Part shown: one piece after another, positions 1 to 11,513 of the stretch
Layout: each line of letters begins with the position of its first letter
Numbering within the stretch: position 1 is the stretch's first letter
Assembly (NCBI RefSeq): GCF_000699445.3
Contig: NC_067195.1
Span: forward strand, 84,516,569 to 84,580,568
Reading direction: 5' to 3'
Source: Schistosoma haematobium
Lineage: Eukaryota; Platyhelminthes; Trematoda; Strigeidida; Schistosomatidae
DNA length: 64,000 bases
Notes under the pieces: model-generated
What the model saw: only the letters and a program-made list of their open reading frames with translations
Databases searched by the model: none
What the model was told of the DNA's origin: nothing
Translations under genes and position numbers: made by a program

Positions 1-271
1 AATACATGGTATTATTTTCCATTGTGATGAACTGTAAGTAATTAAATTATTACACAATATAAATAGAGAAACTTCAACTTTGAATATATTCTTATTAATA
101 TTTTGTTTAAATTAATTGAAAAGCAACATTTACTTAATAAGTTGTTATTATTTGCATCAACCATAGTGTAGTTATCGGGACTATAATTTCAGTAGGTTTA
201 TTGTCTTTCGCTCTTACGTATGTGTTATTAAATTTTCTTGATTTAATATTCTTTATTATTATTATTATTAT
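1..271. other. A+T-rich sequence without recognised features
   Basis: No coding potential or known repeat was recognised. It ends in an ATT microsatellite-like run directly beside the first hammerhead element. Confidence 0.5.
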
Positions 272-548
272 TTCACAGATTGAAATCATGAGTCAGTTGA
301 AGCTAGACCACCATTGAAAACCTGGGAGCACTGGACGGCCGTTTCGTCCTAGTATGGGACTCCTCAGCAGTGCGCATCCACGATCCCGCACCACGCGGGG
401 CTCGAACCCAGGACCTACTGGCTTCGCGCGCGAGCACTTAACCACTAGGCCGTCCAGTGCTTCCAGGTTTTCAATGGTGGTCTAGCTTCAACTGACTCAT
501 GATTTCAATCTGTGAAGTTTCTAAAATCTCCACAAAACCCATTCTGAT
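272..548 (-). mobile_element. tRNA-related foldback element with hammerhead ribozyme, copy 1 (Sm-alpha-like)
   Basis: Long inverted arms (272-339 and about 450-516) enclose a tRNA-like core. Read on the minus strand the order is: a 5' extension shared with other copies (about 548-517), arm, A-box-like TGGTTAAGTGC, B-box-like GGTTCGAGCCC, hammerhead, arm. Copies at 3094, 12299, 29981 and 50639 have the same order. A pol III promoter plus hammerhead is characteristic of the schistosome Sm-alpha family. The long inverted arms are seen directly here. Subfamily name is an inference. Confidence 0.8.
328..373 (-). ncRNA. hammerhead ribozyme, apparently intact
   Basis: On the minus strand: stem I GCACUG/CAGUGC, core CUGAGGA, stem II GUCC...GGAC, core GAA, then ACGGCCGU whose self-complementarity gives a loopless stem III, then cleavage position GUC. 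All invariant core bases are present. The minimal stem III is of the kind that is usually active as a dimer. Confidence 0.8.
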
Positions 549-600
549 TATTATTATTACCATGTTTTTGGTATCATTTAGAGGATAATGTTTCTGTTCT

Positions 601-1104
601 TGTTATATCCTAGTGAAGATTAAATTACGAGTAACGTCTGAGACCTATTAATGAACAAATATTTATATATTCTTATGGTATAAATATTCAGTAACTACAT
701 TATGTATATCTATATGCCCCTTGTTATAAGCTTTATTTTGACCTATATATTATTATTGTACAATTTACTGTTCTTAAGCTATGTTCAGTTTATTAATTAC
801 TGTCTCCCATGTTCATAGCCACATTTGGCTATATTTTGTACATGTTATTTCCTATTTCATGGTGCGTTGCGGTCTGTTTGGTTGATGTATAAACCCAGTA
901 TGTCTGAAATAAATTATTCGATTCGCATAGTGGAAGCTGTTATTGGCATTCTGGACTGAGCTGGACGGGCTAGGCGAGCAGCGGACCAATAGGACGCTAG
1001 GCTGATCAGACCGGTCGAAAGTCATTGATTTAGTACAGTATAAGAGTCGTATTTTGATTGGCGAATAAGTTACATGATAACAAGCGACTCATAAAGTCAC
1101 AACA
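601..1104 (+). mobile_element. solo LTR (LTR retrotransposon), 504 bp
   Basis: Begins TGTTATATCC and ends GTCACAACA (TG...CA), and is flanked by a perfect 5-bp direct repeat GTTCT (596-600 and 1105-1109). This is the signature of LTR retrotransposon integration followed by LTR-LTR recombination. It contains an AATAAA signal near 910. A second diverged copy lies inverted at 35087-35612. No internal coding region of this family is present in the window. Confidence 0.8.
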
Positions 1105-1599
1105 GTTCTTTTGAATAATTTCCTAACAATAATGTTTTGTAAAGTATGATTTGGAAACAATCAATAATTAAATTATTCTTCTTACAGAAATCCATAAGTA
1201 AAATTGAATCATTTTTCCAGCTCTAATGAAATCCATTTTCTAAAACGTATTTTATTCAAAAATTGAATTTTGTACGTGAGAATGTTTCATTCGAATAAAC
1301 TAAAATTTAGAAAACCTGATTCAACCATTTCGATTAATTTACATAATAATCCATTGTCAATACATATCGAACGTCTTCATTCTTTACTTTTTTTCTTCTG
1401 AAATAAAAGGATTTAAACTCTTTACCAGACAACAAACAACCATGAATCATGCCAAAGATTTAATTTAGATTATATATCTTTCAGATGTAAACCCTGAATG
1501 AAAAAGCAAAGTTTTCGCTGAAACTCAGTTGTGCAGCTGTAAAATAATAGCACTAAATATGTTCGTTTATAACTTGAAATAAATTAAAAGTCCCTAATA

Positions 1600-2170
1600 T
1601 TGTCACTCAGTCATACACAAAGTACACCCTGACATTTGTATACAACGACTCAAATTGCCACATTCCATCAGCACAAAGAGAAAAAGTTGTTACGACAAAT
1701 CCCGAAGTAGGAGAACTAGTAACAACATAGTATCAGCGGTAATAGGAAAGATAGAGTCAAAGATACTACTCGAGCAGAAAATATGGATTAATGAAATAAC
1801 AGAAAAGAATTGCAAGGTAATTTGGAGACGCAGATTCTAGAGAATGACGAGTAAATGCATCTGCTTCATTGAGAAAGATTCTGAATCATACTACTCAATC
1901 TCTAATTACCAGTTACGTTGGGTAAGAGGACTGCGACTAAGTATTCTATGTCTTATATGTCTCAATCCAAAAGTTAGTTTCTTTACGGACTGATGTCATG
2001 TTTTGGTTTGACCATTCTAATATTTCCAGCCTACTCCTAAACCAGTCATCATCATGCATCGAAGTAGTCGATAGATAGCCGTGCGTAATACATGTCCCAG
2101 ACAACTCAGTTAATTAGTTCTGACTAAATTGGCATTGTGGATAAGAGCTGTTGTAAGTCAAGTGTTAGGA
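1600..2170 (-). mobile_element. degenerate 3' portion of a non-LTR retrotransposon
   Basis: Matches the 3' region of the element at 61440-61990 in the same orientation, for example the segments with ATTAGCACAGAGA/ATCAGCACAAAGAG and GTAATACATGTCCCAGACA/GTAACACGTGTCCCAGCCA. Too decayed to hold an open frame. Boundaries are approximate. Confidence 0.5.
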
Positions 2171-3093
2171 AGAAACAGTTCTCAATTCTTCCTAGTTTCC
2201 ATTGATTACACATTTACAGACAGTCTATGGTTTAAAACAACATATACAATCAGTTTCATTACTATGAATTTAAATATTGATTTAAGTTTTGTATGATGTT
2301 TGCTCATGAGTTATGCATCATAATAGAAAATTTTTTAATGGTACCATTCTGCAATTCACATGATACTGTATCTATATGACTAAGTGAATTGATACGATGA
2401 CATTGAAATGGATGAAAAGATAAAGGTTTTTCTGTTGAATTCGTATATTTCACTACTCTTCATTAATAATGGAAAATAGCATCTAAATAGCAATACCAAA
2501 TTCTAATCTCTGATATCTTGGAATCCAAAATTATTCATCTCTTCAATGTTAATAAATTTTATTAATTAAATTTGAGATAATTAGATTGTTTTAATGAGAT
2601 ACTTATAGTTGTGAACTTCTAGAGTACAAGAGAAGTTCAAAGCAACTGATTTTATTTCAATACAGAAATTATCATTAAATTGATTGATGATAATCTTTAA
2701 AAATTCCAGAAACGCTTAAACTCTATAATTAAACGATTTAATTTATTAGAATTTCAGTTAAAATATCGTTTATGTTATCAGTAATTGATTTTACCAGTTG
2801 ATTTTCGCAATTAATTTTGTAACAGGGTGAACCTAATAATAAATACTTATAAATTAATCTAATAGTCTGTTAAATTTATTTTCTGGTATATTAGATTATC
2901 AATGAAAAATGAAGCTTATTTGTATTATAATCAATGCAAACTATAAAACCCATTGTGCATCAGCATGTTTTTTTTCCAAAGGAATGAAGGACTAAAGAGA
3001 TTGTCTACTTTAACAATAGTCAGTGCTATAAGTTGATGTTATCTAGTTAATTATTGTTAACCAGAGAGGATTTAGCATTCAATTTACTACAGA
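2171..3093. other. A+T-rich intergenic sequence
   Basis: No coding signal or recognisable repeat seen. Confidence 0.4.
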
Positions 3094-3355
3094 TTATCAG
3101 AAGGGGTTTGTGAAGATTTTAGAAATTTCACAGATTGAAATCATGAGTCAATTCAAACTAGACCATGGAAAACCTGGAAGCACTGGACGGCCGTTTCGTC
3201 CTAGACCGATAGGTCCTGAGTTCGAATCTCGCGGGGTGCGGGATCGCGGATGCGCACTGCTGAGGAGTCCCATGCTAGGGCGAAACGGCGGTTCAGTGCT
3301 TCCAGGTTTTCAATGGTGGTCTAGTTTCAAATGACTCATGATTTCAATCTGTGAA
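3094..3355 (+). mobile_element. tRNA-related foldback hammerhead element, copy 2
   Basis: Plus orientation. 5' extension (3094-3126), inverted arms 3127-3192 and about 3290-3355, B-box-like GAGTTCGAATCTC, then the hammerhead. The A-box half of the tRNA-like core is shortened compared with copy 1. An RTE fragment follows directly. Confidence 0.75.
3254..3299 (+). ncRNA. hammerhead ribozyme with stem III and cleavage-site changes
   Basis: Stem I GCACUG/CAGUGC, CUGAGGA, stem II with a UCCC/GGG helix and GAA are intact. The stem III segment reads ACGGCGGUU instead of ACGGCCGUC. Stem III is therefore weakened and the cleavage triplet is GUU rather than GUC, so activity is probably reduced. Confidence 0.65.
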
Positions 3356-3364
3356 ATTACTACA

Positions 3365-4155
3365 GATTCTCACATTTTTTTGGAATCAGATCCTATACAC
3401 CAACGTATACAAGTGATGACAGCTAGTGTAGTAGCAGCCTCTGCACTAGTAGGCCTTGATATAAATAATCTAAAAAGCAAGGTCCTCAAACACAACACAA
3501 AGAGCAGAAACCCTATCGCACTTGATGGAGAAACTCTGGAAGAGGTAGAAACTTCTACATACCTGGTCAGCATCATCGATGAACAAGAAGGATCCGATGC
3601 GTATGTAAACGCAAGGACTGGAAAGTCAAGTGCAGTGATCCTGCAGTTGAATAATATACGGAAATCAAAACAACTGTCAGCCAAAATCAAAATCAGAATC
3701 TTAAATACGAACGTCAGGACAGTTCAACTATATAGAGCTCAATCTTGGAGGGCCACTACAACCATAATCGAGAACGTACAATTATTTACAGACAAATATC
3801 TACATGAGATGCTCCAGATCCGTTGGCCGGATAACATCAGTGACCACCTACTGTGAGAGAGAACAAACCAGTTTCGAACTGAAGAGTAAATTAGAAAATG
3901 ACGTTGTAAGTGGATAGGACATACATTGAGGGAATCATCAAAGTGATTCACGACGCAAGCCCAAACTTGTAATGGTGAAGGGAAAATGAGAAGTGAAAGA
4001 CTACTTAACACATTCGTCGGCAATGGTAGGTAGACATGAGTAGGATGAATAGCAGCTGGAGAGGAGAGCCCATGAGCAAGTTTGATGGAGAATGCTGGTT
4101 GGTGGTCTATGGTCCTGGACGAGTGGTAGGAGGTGTAAGTAGGTATAAGACAGAA
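3365..4155 (+). pseudogene. RTE-type retrotransposon fragment, 3' half of ORF
   Basis: Frame from 3338 to 3856 encodes the region after the RT active site (LDGETLEEVET, SIIDEQ, DAYVNARTGKS, ARINAL-like ILNTNVRTVQLY, RWPDNIS). These match the full-length element at 40517-43700. The frame then breaks, but homology continues through the C-terminal Arg/Lys-rich region to about 4150. Old and non-functional. Its missing upstream part lies inverted immediately downstream. Confidence 0.75.
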
Positions 4156-4430
4156 GAGGTTGGTCATATGCGAACTCCAAATCATCTAGTCGCATTCAAG
4201 CTGTCCGTTATATTTCATACGTCCCCTGAGATGTTGAGCTCTTCAGAATCCGACAGACCACCGGAAGACAGAGGACGAGATTAAGCAGTTTTGTCTAGCA
4301 CCTGTCTTGTCAGCTATCCTCCATCCACCACTTTGCAGTGTAATTCGTCGTATGAATTGCGTATGATGTTGATAATTTTCTAAAGTACACCATCGTGTAG
4401 AAGAATGTTTTTCTAAATACAATAGCTCGT
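4156..4430 (-). pseudogene. inverted RTE fragment, RT active-site region
   Basis: Matches the minus-strand sequence of the full-length RTE around 41290-41560 (same order: DFADDL region, VDWIMK region, then the YDAI-type segment). It abuts the plus-strand fragment at the point that corresponds to the active-site aspartates, so the two pieces look like one element broken and rearranged. Confidence 0.6.
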
Positions 4431-5221
4431 CCAATCAAATCTCTATTTTAAAAAATATTAGAGTGAGGGATTACAGAAACTGTTCAGCCCGAAGTTTGGA
4501 TATGTGGCTAGCAGTTGAATCTGGAATGTTTATTTTGTGCTGTTTGGTACTATTCAGCTGAATTTACTCCATCATAGTATTGATATTTATACTGTCATGC
4601 AAACTCAATACTCATCTCTTCAAAGCCTAATGTATTAGCCGATAAGATACTGAGTTCTGATAGCCACTAAATTATTCAATGAGAATAAAAGCTTTCCTTG
4701 GGGTTTAGATCTAATTAGTCTCTTTTGGGATATGCACATCTTAACGCGGTTAACTACACACCATAAGACAACTTCTTATAACTTCTACAAATCCAATTCA
4801 ACGAATATGAATTTAGCGGAATTTAAAAGACATTGTTCAGCTAATGGCTGTCAGTACATAACTGCAATTAGCATAGGTTAGATCTGGGACAGCCTTCTGT
4901 TATGCACGTATCGACTCTGTTGGGTCCGCAGTCTTACTGCTTACACTTGACAACCGGAAACCACTGCAACTCTTCAGTCCTACCGCTTATACTCAGAAAC
5001 GGGGGTCACCATAATTCCAAAACGCAAAATGAGAACATGGAATACTAGTGCAATGAGGATTTGTTGACTTCCCCAAAGCACGACCCTAAGGAAGTCCCGA
5101 AATTCAAAAAATTGTTAGACAAAAATCTAACCATTCATATACACGTTTTTATACACTTAATATTACCGCATATAGGGAAAATACATCAAATTATTAATAA
5201 ACATACTTTTATTATATTCCA
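4431..5221. other. intergenic sequence, unrecognised
   Basis: No open frame of note. A less A+T-rich stretch around 4860-5040 may be old repeat, but I cannot assign it. Confidence 0.3.
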
Positions 5222-5640
5222 ATAAATAGAATATTGTATTCCTGACGTTTCGTGGCTGGATGTTGTCCACTTCTTCAGAGTGAATAAATAACCGGATTAA
5301 AGTGACACAAGTTTAAATAGTTCAAAGGAAAAAATGCAGAATATTTTTAGTACAATCAAAATCATAATAAGTTTGAATATGTCAATGTCAAGTTATTCTT
5401 GGTCAAGGTGAATTTGTATGGCATGTTACCATTAATTTGTATGAAAAATGTATACATTTGTAATATGAAGCAGTGGAGTTGAGATTGAGTGTATGTAGAC
5501 TGTGTGGTATATTTCATAAACACCTTTTGACGCACAAATTAGTGCTGATAAATCATACAAATTCAACTTGACCAAGAATAACTTGACATTGACATATTCA
5601 AACTTATTATGATTTTGATTGTACTAAAAATATTCTTTAC
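5222..5640 (-). mobile_element. Penelope-like element terminal region with inverted repeat
   Basis: Contains a hammerhead-like motif (5236-5286, minus) followed on the plus strand by two inverted arms, 5339-5420 and 5554-5635. These are 82 bp each with a single mismatch seen by eye, around a 133-bp spacer. Terminal repeats with hammerheads are known for Penelope-like elements. No reverse transcriptase is attached here, so the family assignment is an inference. Confidence 0.5.
5236..5286 (-). ncRNA. hammerhead ribozyme-like motif in Penelope-type terminus
   Basis: Minus strand: stem I UAUUC-A-CU pairs with AG-GAAUA (one bulged A), core CUGAAGA, stem II GUGG/CCAC with a long loop, GAA, then ACGU (loopless stem III) and C17 at the cleavage site. 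One extra unpaired A lies between the core A9 and stem II, so it is not fully canonical. Confidence 0.55.
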
Positions 5641-8400
5641 TGTTTCCTTTGTACTATGTAACCTTGTGTTGGTTTTATTTCTGTTATTTATTTGCTCTGT
5701 TTAACTTTCTACTCAATGCTCAATTTATTTGAAACTATCGAATCCGACTTTGGCATTGATACCTATATAGAGTTGTGATGAAAAGACACTGAATATAGTT
5801 CACCGGGATGGATACAGGGAACATAGCACACTCAACGATTGCTTACAATTGTTTAATAGAACGACGTTTATACTGGATTGATACACGAATTGTTGCTGAG
5901 TGAAGTTCAGACTTATCACCGTGGTCGAAGTTCATGATGAACTGATACAAAATTTTTTAACCCAAACAATCTCATTTTTTCATCTCCTTATATCAGTGTA
6001 AACTTATAAAGAGATGGTAAACAATCAACATTAAACAGAAATTTGTAGAGATTTCAAGGCATTCACACAGAAAGTTAAGAATTTCGGATATTAGTATTTT
6101 TATTAGAGCATTGGAAAAAATAGATTACCAATTAACGGTGTATATAAATTCTTGTGAATCATTCAGAAAAATCAGATTAAAAGTGATATTCATGTGCTTA
6201 GAAATTTTTTTCGTGTGTTTTACAGCTTAAAACTTTTCTAAGACAGCTATTCAGGTAAATCAAAATCTAATGAGACTAACATGTTCATTTGTAATCTTAA
6301 CGAAACTCGTCAACTGGCATCTGTTTTGACTTCAATAAACATTAGAGAAAATTAAATATCCGAGACCTGATTATTTAATTAATCTATTTTAAAGGATTGC
6401 GGAAATATGATTTTAGTTTAAAACAGGTAGTTGTTTTGATAACTTCAGATAATCTGATGATGAACGCAAAGCTTATAAGAACTATTAACTGCACGAATAT
6501 AAAATGTCTTTTTAATAAACTCTTTCTATTGCATGGTCTATAATATCAGTGTTTTTTTTAAATTACATTCGGTAAAACGAAAATCAGATGAAGTGCGATT
6601 ATTTTCCACTAAAAAATTAAATTATTTCGTAAGCCATTGGAAACTTAGTGGTTCTCAATGTTAGTTGTTTCTGACTTCAAACATTTGATCAATACATGTT
6701 TTTTTGCCTACGTTCAGTATAATAATTATTCTCAAATAGCTATAGTTTAAATAATAGGAAGGCTATAAAGATGACAACTGGTTTTTTGTGATCATAATCC
6801 AACAACGCCAAAACTAACGAATTATGGTCAGGAAATATATATCACTAAAAATATAAACGTAATTATAATCAGAAGAACTAACACATGAGAAAGAAACGAC
6901 ACGAAACAATTGATTCAAAGCTAAATTTGACGTAGAGTTCGTTCAAGGTTTCCAACCTAGATTCGAATACTGGCATCAACAGACGAAATTTATAAAGTAT
7001 AGCACTGGTATGTAAAATAAATTAAACTCGAAAAATGTTTAAACCGTAAATCATATGATGTCCAAACATTAGTCACGTAATTAAAGCACAATTAAGAGAA
7101 GAGTTATTCATTTAAATAAGTTGATAAAAACAAAATTGAAGCATGTTCAATCATCCAGTAACCAACATATGACTGTTTCAAGTGTCAAGAACTAACTGAA
7201 AGAAGCAAGGTCAGTTATTTTGAAAACTGGGAATTGTTAGAGATTAATGAGGTTAGAAGAGTAAGGGGTGCAAGTAAATGAGGCAGGATGAAATCCATTC
7301 AAATGTATCGTGATGAACCAAAGCATGTCGATAAGAGTATAAATGGATGGGATATGGCTCGTTGTAACGAAAGAACGCGTGTATAGTGACATTGGGCCCT
7401 AACCACACAATCCTCAAAGCTGAACATGAGACGACTGGGAAAATAGATATTGAACATTTAACGCGGAGAAAAACCCAATGATGGAGAAGGGGGGAAGAAT
7501 GAATCCAATCAATTCAAATTCTTCGAATGGCATGGCCTTGCAGACGTGATCATTCTTGTCCTAAATGTGTTCATCATATATTGGTTATTGTTATGATGCG
7601 ATGAGTCAGTGTAGACAATAATGTGGCTTCCACGTATGATCTTATAGATTAGACAGTTACATCATGACAAATCTACAATTTTAGGACTTGTATTATTATA
7701 AGAGCATTACTAATAACGAAGTAGACCATAATTCTACAAGTCCTTGCATTATCATACAATGAAGCGATTAGATATACTTTTAACCACTCATTATTTCAGT
7801 ACGTGGTATGAAATTATACACAAAAATACTTAGAAAAGAGGTAAAAATGATTATCCAGATTTAACATATTGTATTGTATCGTCAAAGCAAACAAATGATA
7901 GAAGTGGTTGAGTGTAATGTAAACTACTTAGTTTTAGTAAGTAGTAAACTGTCATACAAAATATGGGAGAACACAGATTTAACGGTAATAATAACAATTT
8001 TTCAATGTTTTGTGGATTGAAAAAGTGGGGCCGACCGCTACCAATGTTTAGTAAGTTTTCAGGAGTGTACAGTTACATGAACTATGAAGAATTGACAGTT
8101 AAGATCAAATGAAAATTCAAAATGCTGAAAATGGATTAAACTAAATTTCATTCGTTTGTCGTCATTTGTTGAACGATCGGATAAAAACAGTACCATGCAC
8201 TATCAGTGGTGTTGCATCAATATTCTTCCACCATTGCTGATATAGCTGTTAATAAAAAATTCAAATAATTGTCAATTATCTTAATTTGGGTCTTTCAGAA
8301 AGGGTACTTTGTCAGTAACTACGTAGCTTGATATTCTGATATATTAAGTGTTTGTTTGACCAGCATTCTAGTGGTTAATCAAGTAGATCAACTACAGAAC
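5641..8400. other. A+T-rich intergenic sequence
   Basis: About 2.8 kb with no long open frame and no repeat I could assign. It is probably old intergenic DNA. Confidence 0.4.
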
Positions 8401-8568
8401 TGTTTGTGGTGTTTGAATGAACTAATGATCCCTTTGTGTTTGTTAAATGCTTGATTGCAAATTCTAAATACAGTACATTTGTTCGTGATTGTCTAGTACT
8501 TCTTGATTCAATTGCGTTATTTCTAGGATTCTTAGTTCGTACTATAATTCAAATACTCCTAATCATCA
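8401..8568 (+). repeat. left LTR of gag-only element
   Basis: Direct repeat of 9982-10154, starting TGTTTGTGGT and ending AATCATCA. The two LTRs differ at a few positions and by a short indel near the 5' end. Confidence 0.65.
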
Positions 8569-8593
8569 TATTGGCATCGCGATTGAGCCTGTG

Positions 8594-9160
8594 ATGGAAC
8601 GGTTGGACATACATTCAGATTTTCATGCTTTTGAGGATTACTTTGAAAGGTTCGAAATCTGGGCTATGACCAAGGAAGAGGATGTTAACATTGTAGCACA
8701 TTTACTCACATTCGTCGGAAAAGAAGCATGTAGCTTATTAAAAACTCTGGCTTTACCGGAAAACCTCATTTCGCTTCCTTATACAACTCTCAAGGAACTA
8801 CTGCTAGACTATGTTAAGCATAAAAATTTCGAATGTGGTAATGGAGGAAGATTTCGTAAAATGATTCATGAGGATATAAACAATTCCACTACATTACTAC
8901 GTCATCCCAACCCAGTGCATACTCAAGGCTATGCAGATAATTCATTGGGGAGTTGCGATGAAGTTCACGAAGATGGGAACAAGTTTGGTCAGTGTTTGTC
9001 CTGTGGCAAGTTCCACTCTTTTAATTCATGTAAATTTCGTAATTCTAAGTGCTTTAAATGTGGTGGTATTGGACATATTCAGTCAGTCTGTAATACTAAT
9101 GTTCATCTTGCTGCAACTAATATTAAGTCTTGTAGTTCCGATTCTGTTGAGTATTTATAA
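8594..9160 (+). CDS. gag-like polyprotein with CCHC-type zinc knuckles (transposon)
   Basis: Starts at the ATG at 8594, in the position expected for gag after the left LTR. The N-terminal part (FHAFEDYFERFEIWA...) resembles the capsid-region motif of gypsy-type Gag. The C-terminal part has two Cys-rich knuckles, CLSCGKFHSFNSC and CFKCGGIGHIQSVC. The first has a longer final spacing than the classic CX2CX4HX4C. About 188 aa. Related coding sequence continues in other frames to 9753, so the original product was probably longer and is now frameshifted. Expected role: packaging of element RNA into particles. Family is an inference from motif and position. Confidence 0.65.
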   Translation: MERLDIHSDFHAFEDYFERFEIWAMTKEEDVNIVAHLLTFVGKEACSLLKTLALPENLISLPYTTLKELLLDYVKHKNFECGNGGRFRKMIHEDINNSTTLLRHPNPVHTQGYADNSLGSCDEVHEDGNKFGQCLSCGKFHSFNSCKFRNSKCFKCGGIGHIQSVCNTNVHLAATNIKSCSSDSVEYL

Positions 9161-9753
9161 GGATCATTTATCTTTATCAACGATTTCAAAAGACCGTGGA
9201 GAGTCATATAGCAGTTTAGAGTTAAATGAAACTCAAAATTCTTGCGAGACACCAGTTTCTAATCAATCGACTTATCAGATTTCTCATGTTATTGTACCAG
9301 ATATGGTTTTTCCCAATGATTCACTCATTTCTGACGAAATTACTTGCAAATTTGAGGAAAATATGCTTAATGAACCTAGTCATGATCGAAAACCTAATGT
9401 AGTTTTGATAGATGCTGGTTTTTTCTAATGATCCTTTACTCTGCAATAACATTCCTAATAAAATTGAGGAAACTATTTCAGAAGAATCAAATCTTGATGT
9501 TCTATCAAATATTATTTGTCCTCATAATGCATTTGTTGCTCGTAGGAAACTTGTTCAATACGAAACACGAGTGCTAAGTGAGCTCAATTTTCATTACAAT
9601 TCGGATGATTTCATATCAACTGCTGTTTATCCTTATCATGAAGGCACTTCCAATATATACTCTAGTCAATGTGAGAAATATGTTTTAAATGAAGCCACAT
9701 TATTCATAAATTGGCGATATAAAGATCCAACATTATTTCGTGGGGGAGGATAG
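9120..9753 (+). pseudogene. frameshifted acidic continuation of gag-like frame
   Basis: Two overlapping frames (open to 9428, then 9412-9753) encode an acidic, Asn/Ser-rich stretch with an internal repeat: NDSLISDEITCKFEE resembles NDPLLCNNIPNKIEE. No protease Asp motif, RT or integrase motif is visible before the right LTR. Confidence 0.45.
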
Positions 9754-9981
9754 TGTTGGGAAATCGGTGCTTTAAATTCTCCATAGTGGTTTCAGTACAC
9801 AACCAACAAGGCGATTGTATACAATCCCAGGAACCAAGTGAGTCTGTTCCGACTTCGGTTCTTAATTCCAATACTAATGTGCACATTCTAGATAAGTTTT
9901 TATTCAATAGAATGTCGGACAGACAGGATGAACTTAAGAAGACGTACAATCGATTACAGACACTTAGACTCCAATTTAAAC

Positions 9982-10154
9982 TGTGGCGGATGTGGTTTTT
10001 GAATGAACTAGTGATTCCTTTGTACTTGTTAAATGCTTGATTGCAAATTCTAAATACAGTACATTTGTTCGTGATTGTCTAGTACTTCTTGATTCAATTG
10101 CGTTATTTCTGGGATTCTTAGTTCGTACCATAATTCAAATACTCCTAATCATCA
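9982..10154 (+). repeat. right LTR of gag-only element
   Basis: Direct repeat of 8401-8568, starting TGTGGCGGATG and ending AATCATCA. Confidence 0.65.
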
Positions 10155-11513
10155 CATTGTTCCACCGTTTTGTTTGTACGAATATTTCAACGGAAATCAA
10201 TTTATATATTTTTTGAATTATCGTAAGTACAGGAGTTCAGAAGGAGCGTCCCATCAGTTTGGTGTACCTTTATCCAGGTGTAAATGTTTACAATGAGACT
10301 CAAACTTATTAGTTACCGCTCTGTACGCCAACGCCTAACTCAGTGATTACATATAACCAACAAAACATTCAATAGGTATGAAGATATTTCCCTACTGTTG
10401 ATATTCAGGACTAAATTTTATCAGTCGTTGTTGGTGTGTGTGCCTCGATATCGCCTATACATACAATGGCAGTATATTTTGGGATGACTGTTTCGTTTTA
10501 GTTGGTCCTAATAACGCGTCTGTATTGATTTCCAAGACAGGTAGTGAGTTTTAGTCTCGATATGAATATCAAAACCGAGGGAATGCACTCGTATTTGTAA
10601 TTATTATTGAGGCATCTACTTATATAAGAGCCTGATTGAATGCAGATAATACAAATCCTTAAAGAGGTAAGTTCACTATGGAAAAACCTAACAATGGTGT
10701 CTGATCATAAGGAAATTACTTTAACTTTGTGACAAAACGATTCATTGAATATATGAAGGTTGGAATTCACAAGTTCTGAAATATGTTTGTATTACGAGTC
10801 ACAGGATTACTATTCAGTTAAGTAAACAACAAGTCGAAAGCAGTTAGATTACAAAATAAAACCAAAGTTAGGATATTCTATTTAGTATCATACATTTGTA
10901 ATGCCAGATAGTAATTTAAGTGAATAAATTACATAAATCGGTTCACGACGATTTAATAGACTGTCATGATGTAGTGAACAAGAACACGGGTGGGGACAAT
11001 TGGATGTGTTTGACACAAAGTTACAGAACATCTCAATAATGCCTCAGACTTCATTGTCCTTGCATTTCCATACAAATTGCATTCTATTCCCACTCTTGCT
11101 TTCTTGATCTTCCCCCATCTTCTGCTACCACACATTACATTTCTGACTCGCGTCATATACTACTTATATCAATATAAGTAGCACGCACCACGATGATTCG
11201 ACAAGGTAAAAAAAATTTCACATTATAAATTGTCTGTTAGTCTATATATAACGTTTACCATCGTTGTCAGTGGAACTTTCAATGAAATCTCAAAGTTTAC
11301 CACACAGAATTATTCAAAAGAGGACAATTTTTACCATACATTTATGTAATACAACGCATATAACATAATAAATGAAAACCAAACCAGTTATAAACACTCA
11401 TTTCATTGGATCAGATTCTAGAAGATTGTGCAAATGACTTATCCTCCATCTATATATTATCGATAAATAAATAAATTATAAACTTTACCAATAACTTGCC
11501 CCAGAAAGCATAA
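10155..11513. other. intergenic sequence downstream of UROD
   Basis: No supported gene. Contains unassigned A+T-rich sequence. Confidence 0.35.

Larger units (their letters stand above)
8401..10154 (+). mobile_element. short LTR retrotransposon carrying only gag-like sequence
   Basis: Two direct LTR-like repeats (8401-8568 and 9982-10154) share long identical runs such as TGCTTGATTGCAAATTCTAA and end in AATCATCA. The 1.4-kb interior encodes a gag-like protein with zinc knuckles and further frames without protease, RT, RNase H or integrase motifs. A possible primer-binding region (GCATCGCGATTG) follows the left LTR. I read it as a non-autonomous or internally deleted element. No clear target duplication was found. 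Confidence 0.7.

Noticed and set aside
400..450. tRNA gene suggested by A and B boxes in the foldback elements
   Set aside because: No complete cloverleaf or CCA-end acceptor stem. The boxes are the internal promoter of a tRNA-derived repeat.
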